The notes under the pieces: model-generated | The model's input: the letters and a program-made list of their open reading frames with translations, nothing else | What the model was told of the DNA's origin: nothing | Database searches by the model: none | NCBI GenBank assembly: GCA_028686145.1 | Contig: JAQUCQ010000117.1 | Coordinates: 1 to 9,059, forward strand | DNA: 9,059 nt | DNA from: Desulfuromonadaceae bacterium | Lineage (GTDB): Bacteria; Desulfobacterota; Desulfuromonadia; Geobacterales; Pseudopelobacteraceae | Direction: 5' to 3' | Shown: one piece after another, positions 6,304 through 9,059 of the stretch | How the letters are laid out: the number at the start of each line of letters is the position of its first letter | Numbering within the stretch: the stretch's first letter is position 1 | Made by a program: the position numbers and the translations under genes

Positions 6304-7335
6304 GTGCTCGTTAAAGATTTTACCTATTATCTGCCTCAGGAACTGATTGCCAGGCACCCGCCTGAAAAACGGGATGGATCGCGTTTAATGCTGCTCGACC
6401 GCTCGGCTGGATGTGTCGCTGAAGATATATTTAAAAATCTTCAGCTCTATCTGCGGCCGGGTGATCTCCTTGTAATGAATGATACACGAGTCATTCCAGC
6501 CCGTTTGTTTGGGCACAAGCCCACCGGTGGAAGGGTTGAAATATTTCTGCTGCGACGCGTGACCGGCAGTGAAGAACGATGGGAATGTTTGCTCAGATCG
6601 TCGAAAAAATTTCGGGAAGGGCAGAACATTCTTCTTGAGTCCGGCATGACTGCTGTTGTACTGTCTCGCTGTGCTTCAGAAAACTGGCTGCTTGAATTTA
6701 TCGGGGATGAACCGTTTGCCGTATGGCTGGAGCGTGAAGGCCACATCCCTTTGCCCCCTTATTTGCAACGTGATGACTGTTCCGGCGACCGCGAGCGGTA
6801 TCAAACTGTTGTCGCACGAGAACCTGGTGCGGTTGCAGCACCGACCGCCGGACTTCACTTTACCCAAGAGTTACTGACACGGTTGGCATCGTACGGTGTT
6901 GAAACTGCCTTTCTTACACTGCACACGGGTTTGGGCACCTTTCAGCCGGTACGGGTTGAACACGTTGAGGAACACCAGATACATACCGAACGTTTTGTTA
7001 TTCCGCCTGATACTGCTGAGGCGGTCAACAGGACGAAAGCCGCGGGTGGCCGGGTCATTGCCGTTGGGACGACATCTGCCAGAACGCTGGAGTATTCAGC
7101 ACAGCAATCGGGGCACGTAGTTTCAGGCAGCGGAGAGGCTGATATTTATATTTATCCCGGTTATTCTTTCAAAGTAATCGATGCTCTGATCACTAATTTT
7201 CACCTGCCGGAATCGACGCTTCTCATGCTGGTTTCTGCTCTTGCCGGGCGTGAATATGTACTTGAAGCCTATCGTGAAGCGGTTTCACGTGGATTCAGGT
7301 TCTATAGTTACGGCGATGCTATGTTTATCTTTTGA
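6304..7335 (+). CDS. queA: S-adenosylmethionine:tRNA ribosyltransferase-isomerase
   Basis: 343 residues, full family length. It transfers and isomerises the ribosyl group of SAM onto preQ1 at tRNA position 34, giving epoxyqueuosine. Family motifs seen: LPQELIARHPPEKRDGSRL (10-28), LVMNDTRVIPARL (56-68), GHIPLPPYLQR (146-156), YQTVVAREPGAVAAPTAGLH (166-185), HTGLGTFQPVRVE (207-219), AVGTTSARTLE (253-263) and ITNFHLPESTLLMLVSAL (296-313). The start is GTG at 6304, in register with the conserved DFTYYLPQELIA beginning. The upstream ribosome site is poor (GTGGAAAC), so translation may depend on coupling with the gene ending 5 nt before it. It lies directly before tgt, whose product makes the preceding step of the same pathway. 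Confidence 0.97.
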   Translation: MLVKDFTYYLPQELIARHPPEKRDGSRLMLLDRSAGCVAEDIFKNLQLYLRPGDLLVMNDTRVIPARLFGHKPTGGRVEIFLLRRVTGSEERWECLLRSSKKFREGQNILLESGMTAVVLSRCASENWLLEFIGDEPFAVWLEREGHIPLPPYLQRDDCSGDRERYQTVVAREPGAVAAPTAGLHFTQELLTRLASYGVETAFLTLHTGLGTFQPVRVEHVEEHQIHTERFVIPPDTAEAVNRTKAAGGRVIAVGTTSARTLEYSAQQSGHVVSGSGEADIYIYPGYSFKVIDALITNFHLPESTLLMLVSALAGREYVLEAYREAVSRGFRFYSYGDAMFIF

Positions 7336-7339
7336 GGAG
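7334..7339 (+). promoter_or_regulatory. Shine-Dalgarno site setting the tgt start
   Basis: GAGGAG overlaps the queA stop codon and lies 4 nt before GTG 7344. It favours that GTG over a TTG at 7332, which has no comparable site and would start inside queA. Confidence 0.7.
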
Positions 7340-7343
7340 TCGT

Positions 7344-8456
7344 GTGTCAGAAACTTTTTCTGTTATTCATTGTGATACAACCAGCAAAGCACGTCTTGGT
7401 TCCTTGAAAACACCTCATGGTGGGATTGAAACACCGATATTTATGCCGGTGGGCACCAATGCTACTGTTAAGGCCATGACGCCGGAAGACCTGTCTGCGG
7501 TCAATGCACAGATTATCCTGGCGAACACGTATCACCTTTATTTGAGGCCGGGCCATCGTCTGGTCGAGCAAATGGGGGGACTGCATCGCTTCATGAACTG
7601 GGATAAACCGATTTTAACCGACAGTGGCGGTTTCCAGGTTTTCAGTCTCGGAGAATTACGTAAAATCAGTGAAGAAGGGGTCAAGTTTCAGTCTCATCTG
7701 GATGGTTCCTATCATATGTTGACGCCGGAACTGGCAACCACCATTCAGGAAGCTCTGGGTGCCGATATTATCATGTGTTTTGATGAATGCCCACCTGCCA
7801 CTGCAGATTACGAATATGTACGTCGCTCTCTTGAATTGACGACTCGGTGGGCGAAACGTTGCAAGGATGCTCACACCCGTGCTGATCAGCAACTCTTCGG
7901 AATTATTCAGGGCGGCATGCATTACGATTTGCGGGCCCGCAGCGTGAATGATATATGTACGGTTGGTTTTGACGGTTATGCGCTGGGAGGATTGTCGGTC
8001 GGCGAAGAAAAAGAGCAGATGTACGGGGTAATGGAATGTTGTTCCACCCTGTTACCGCAGAATGCTCCGAGATACATAATGGGAATTGGGTCTCCTGAAG
8101 ATCTCGTAGAGGCTGTCTGGCATGGCTATGATATGTTTGATTGTGTCATGCCAACGAGAAATGCCCGCAATGGTATGCTTTTTACCAGTCAGGGGCGGGT
8201 TAATATCAAATCCAAGATCTATGAAGATGATGCGGGACCACTGGATCCGGAGTGCGGCTGTAAGGTTTGTCAAAATTATTCACGGGCGTATCTGAGACAC
8301 CTGTATCGGTCGGGTGAAATTCTGTCGTCGCAGTTGAATACCTATCATAACCTGCATTTCTATCTTGACCTTATGCGCAGGGTCCGTGAGGCAATCCGGC
8401 ATAATAGTTTTGACGAATTTCGCAGACAGTTTAGATCGAAGATGCTACAGAGGTAA
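7344..8456 (+). CDS. tgt: tRNA-guanine transglycosylase (bacterial type)
   Basis: 370 residues, the standard length. It exchanges guanine-34 for preQ1 in the anticodon of Asp, Asn, His and Tyr tRNAs, supplying the substrate of QueA. Seen: MPVGTNATVKAM (34-45), LTDSGGFQVFS with the general Asp93, the FDECPP pocket (146-151), GIIQGG (186-191), ALGGLSVGE (213-221), and DMFDCVMPTRNARNG with nucleophile Asp266. The zinc site is Cys304-x-Cys306-x2-Cys309 plus His335. This spacing matches the well-studied E. coli enzyme almost residue for residue. GTG 7344 was chosen for its GAGGAG site; it begins 8 nt after the queA stop. The gene is followed after 23 nt by yajC, a linkage common in many bacteria, so tRNA modification and Sec genes are probably cotranscribed. 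Confidence 0.97.
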   Translation: MSETFSVIHCDTTSKARLGSLKTPHGGIETPIFMPVGTNATVKAMTPEDLSAVNAQIILANTYHLYLRPGHRLVEQMGGLHRFMNWDKPILTDSGGFQVFSLGELRKISEEGVKFQSHLDGSYHMLTPELATTIQEALGADIIMCFDECPPATADYEYVRRSLELTTRWAKRCKDAHTRADQQLFGIIQGGMHYDLRARSVNDICTVGFDGYALGGLSVGEEKEQMYGVMECCSTLLPQNAPRYIMGIGSPEDLVEAVWHGYDMFDCVMPTRNARNGMLFTSQGRVNIKSKIYEDDAGPLDPECGCKVCQNYSRAYLRHLYRSGEILSSQLNTYHNLHFYLDLMRRVREAIRHNSFDEFRRQFRSKMLQR

Positions 8457-8479
8457 TAAACTAAAGGGAGGATGATGAC

Positions 8480-8806
8480 ATGTTTGGATTGGCTTTTGCG
8501 ATGGGAGGCGCTCCTGGTGGGGCTGCCGGTGGGGCTGGCGGCGGAATGGCGGCATTTCAGCAGGTGATTCCACTGGTGTTCATGTTTGCGATATTTTATT
8601 TTTTACTCATTCGTCCACAGCAAAAGAAGGCCAAAGAGCATAAAGCACTGCTTGAGGCGATGAAAAAAGGTGATAATGTCATAACTGCCGGTGGAGTTCA
8701 TGGTAAAGTGAGTGCGGTAGATAACGACCTCGTGACGCTGGAAATTGCAAATAACGTCAATATTAAAATCACCAAGAGCTATATCGCAGCAATCAAGAAG
8801 GACTAG
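8480..8806 (+). CDS. yajC: Sec translocon accessory subunit YajC
   Basis: 108-residue, single-pass inner-membrane protein, the usual YajC size. Seen: a glycine/alanine-rich N-terminus (8-25, eleven Gly in eighteen residues), one transmembrane segment (about 28-44), the diagnostic FYFLLIRPQQKKAKEHK (39-55), then a small cytoplasmic beta-rich domain with KKGDNVITAGGVHGKV (62-77). YajC associates with SecD and SecF, which use the proton-motive force to help preprotein export through SecYEG; YajC itself is not essential in E. coli. ATG 8480 has a strong GGGAGG 8 nt upstream; two nearby ATGs at 8472 and 8475 are out of frame. The glycine-rich stretch resembles YajC proteins I recall from Geobacter-type deltaproteobacteria. 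Confidence 0.95.
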   Translation: MFGLAFAMGGAPGGAAGGAGGGMAAFQQVIPLVFMFAIFYFLLIRPQQKKAKEHKALLEAMKKGDNVITAGGVHGKVSAVDNDLVTLEIANNVNIKITKSYIAAIKKD

Positions 8807-8839
8807 CTAACAATCCGGAAGGAAGGGAGAACAAGCCTT

Positions 8840-9059
8840 ATGCCAAAAGGAACTGGCTGGCGTATAAGCCTGATATGTGTTTTTGTAGCACTTTCGTTTC
8901 TGTACCTGACTCCAACTCTGGTCGGAACGCTGCCGTCATGGTGGGGCACCTTTTTGCCAAAAGATAACTCAAGGTCGGTGGCCATGTCCAGAACATCCCC
9001 TTCTTTGGATATACCAAAGCCGTACATTATATCAAATTCTACTGATTTGAAGGGCGGAG
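8840..9059 (+). CDS. secD: Protein translocase subunit SecD, N-terminal fragment (runs off window)
   Basis: Only 73 codons are present before the window ends. ATG 8840 follows GGAAGGAAGGGAGA, with AGGGAG 10 nt upstream. Residues about 7-27 are strongly hydrophobic (RISLICVFVALSFLYLTP), matching the first transmembrane helix of SecD, and LPSWWGTFLPKD follows as in deltaproteobacterial relatives. The last residues read STDLKGG, matching the conserved start of the first periplasmic region (GLDLKGG or GLDLRGG in the family). Between LPKD and DLKGG there are about 25 polar residues, more than I recall for close relatives. The position directly after yajC supports the call. SecD works with SecF to drive late steps of protein export. 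Confidence 0.85.
   Translation, partial: MPKGTGWRISLICVFVALSFLYLTPTLVGTLPSWWGTFLPKDNSRSVAMSRTSPSLDIPKPYIISNSTDLKGG

Noticed and set aside
7344..9059. tgt-yajC-secD linkage as a new system.
   Set aside because: This gene order is widespread in bacteria and well described.

Overview
The window looks like core chromosome of a bacterium. The order spoIID-like gene, queA, tgt, yajC, secD, the glycine-rich YajC N-terminus and the ArsR-type protein suggest a deltaproteobacterium (Desulfobacterota), probably Desulfuromonadales/Geobacterales. This is judged from gene content and remembered sequence resemblance only; no search was run. There are no phage, IS, integron, CRISPR, tRNA or rRNA features.

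Region 1 (1-2462, + strand) is the 3' part of a biotin operon. A 5'-truncated bioF is followed by a bioH-type esterase and bioC, all translationally overlapped (1 nt, then 17 nt). BioC methylates malonyl-ACP to start pimelate synthesis. BioH removes the methyl group from pimeloyl-ACP methyl ester. BioF condenses the pimeloyl thioester with alanine. bioH carries a C9 tract and bioC a G11 tract; both genes are intact here.

Region 2 (2485-4866, - strand) holds two adjacent oligopeptide/dipeptide-type ABC transporter ATPases (OppD/DppD and OppF/DppF type, ATGA overlap). No permease or binding-protein gene accompanies them. Downstream on the same strand is a small ArsR-family regulator with its own good sigma70 promoter. 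A perfect 8-bp inverted repeat lies in the regulator's leader. One arm plus flank, a 13-mer, recurs in the same orientation upstream of the ATPase pair, hinting that one regulator may control both.

Region 3 (about 5111-9059, + strand) is a housekeeping run: a secreted SpoIID/LytB-domain protein, queA and tgt (queuosine tRNA modification), then yajC and the start of secD (Sec translocase accessory subunits). Gaps are short, and queA and tgt lie 8 nt apart.

I found no convincing new multi-gene system. The best leads are the shared putative operator linking the ArsR gene to the orphan ATPase pair, and the long homopolymers in the biotin genes.
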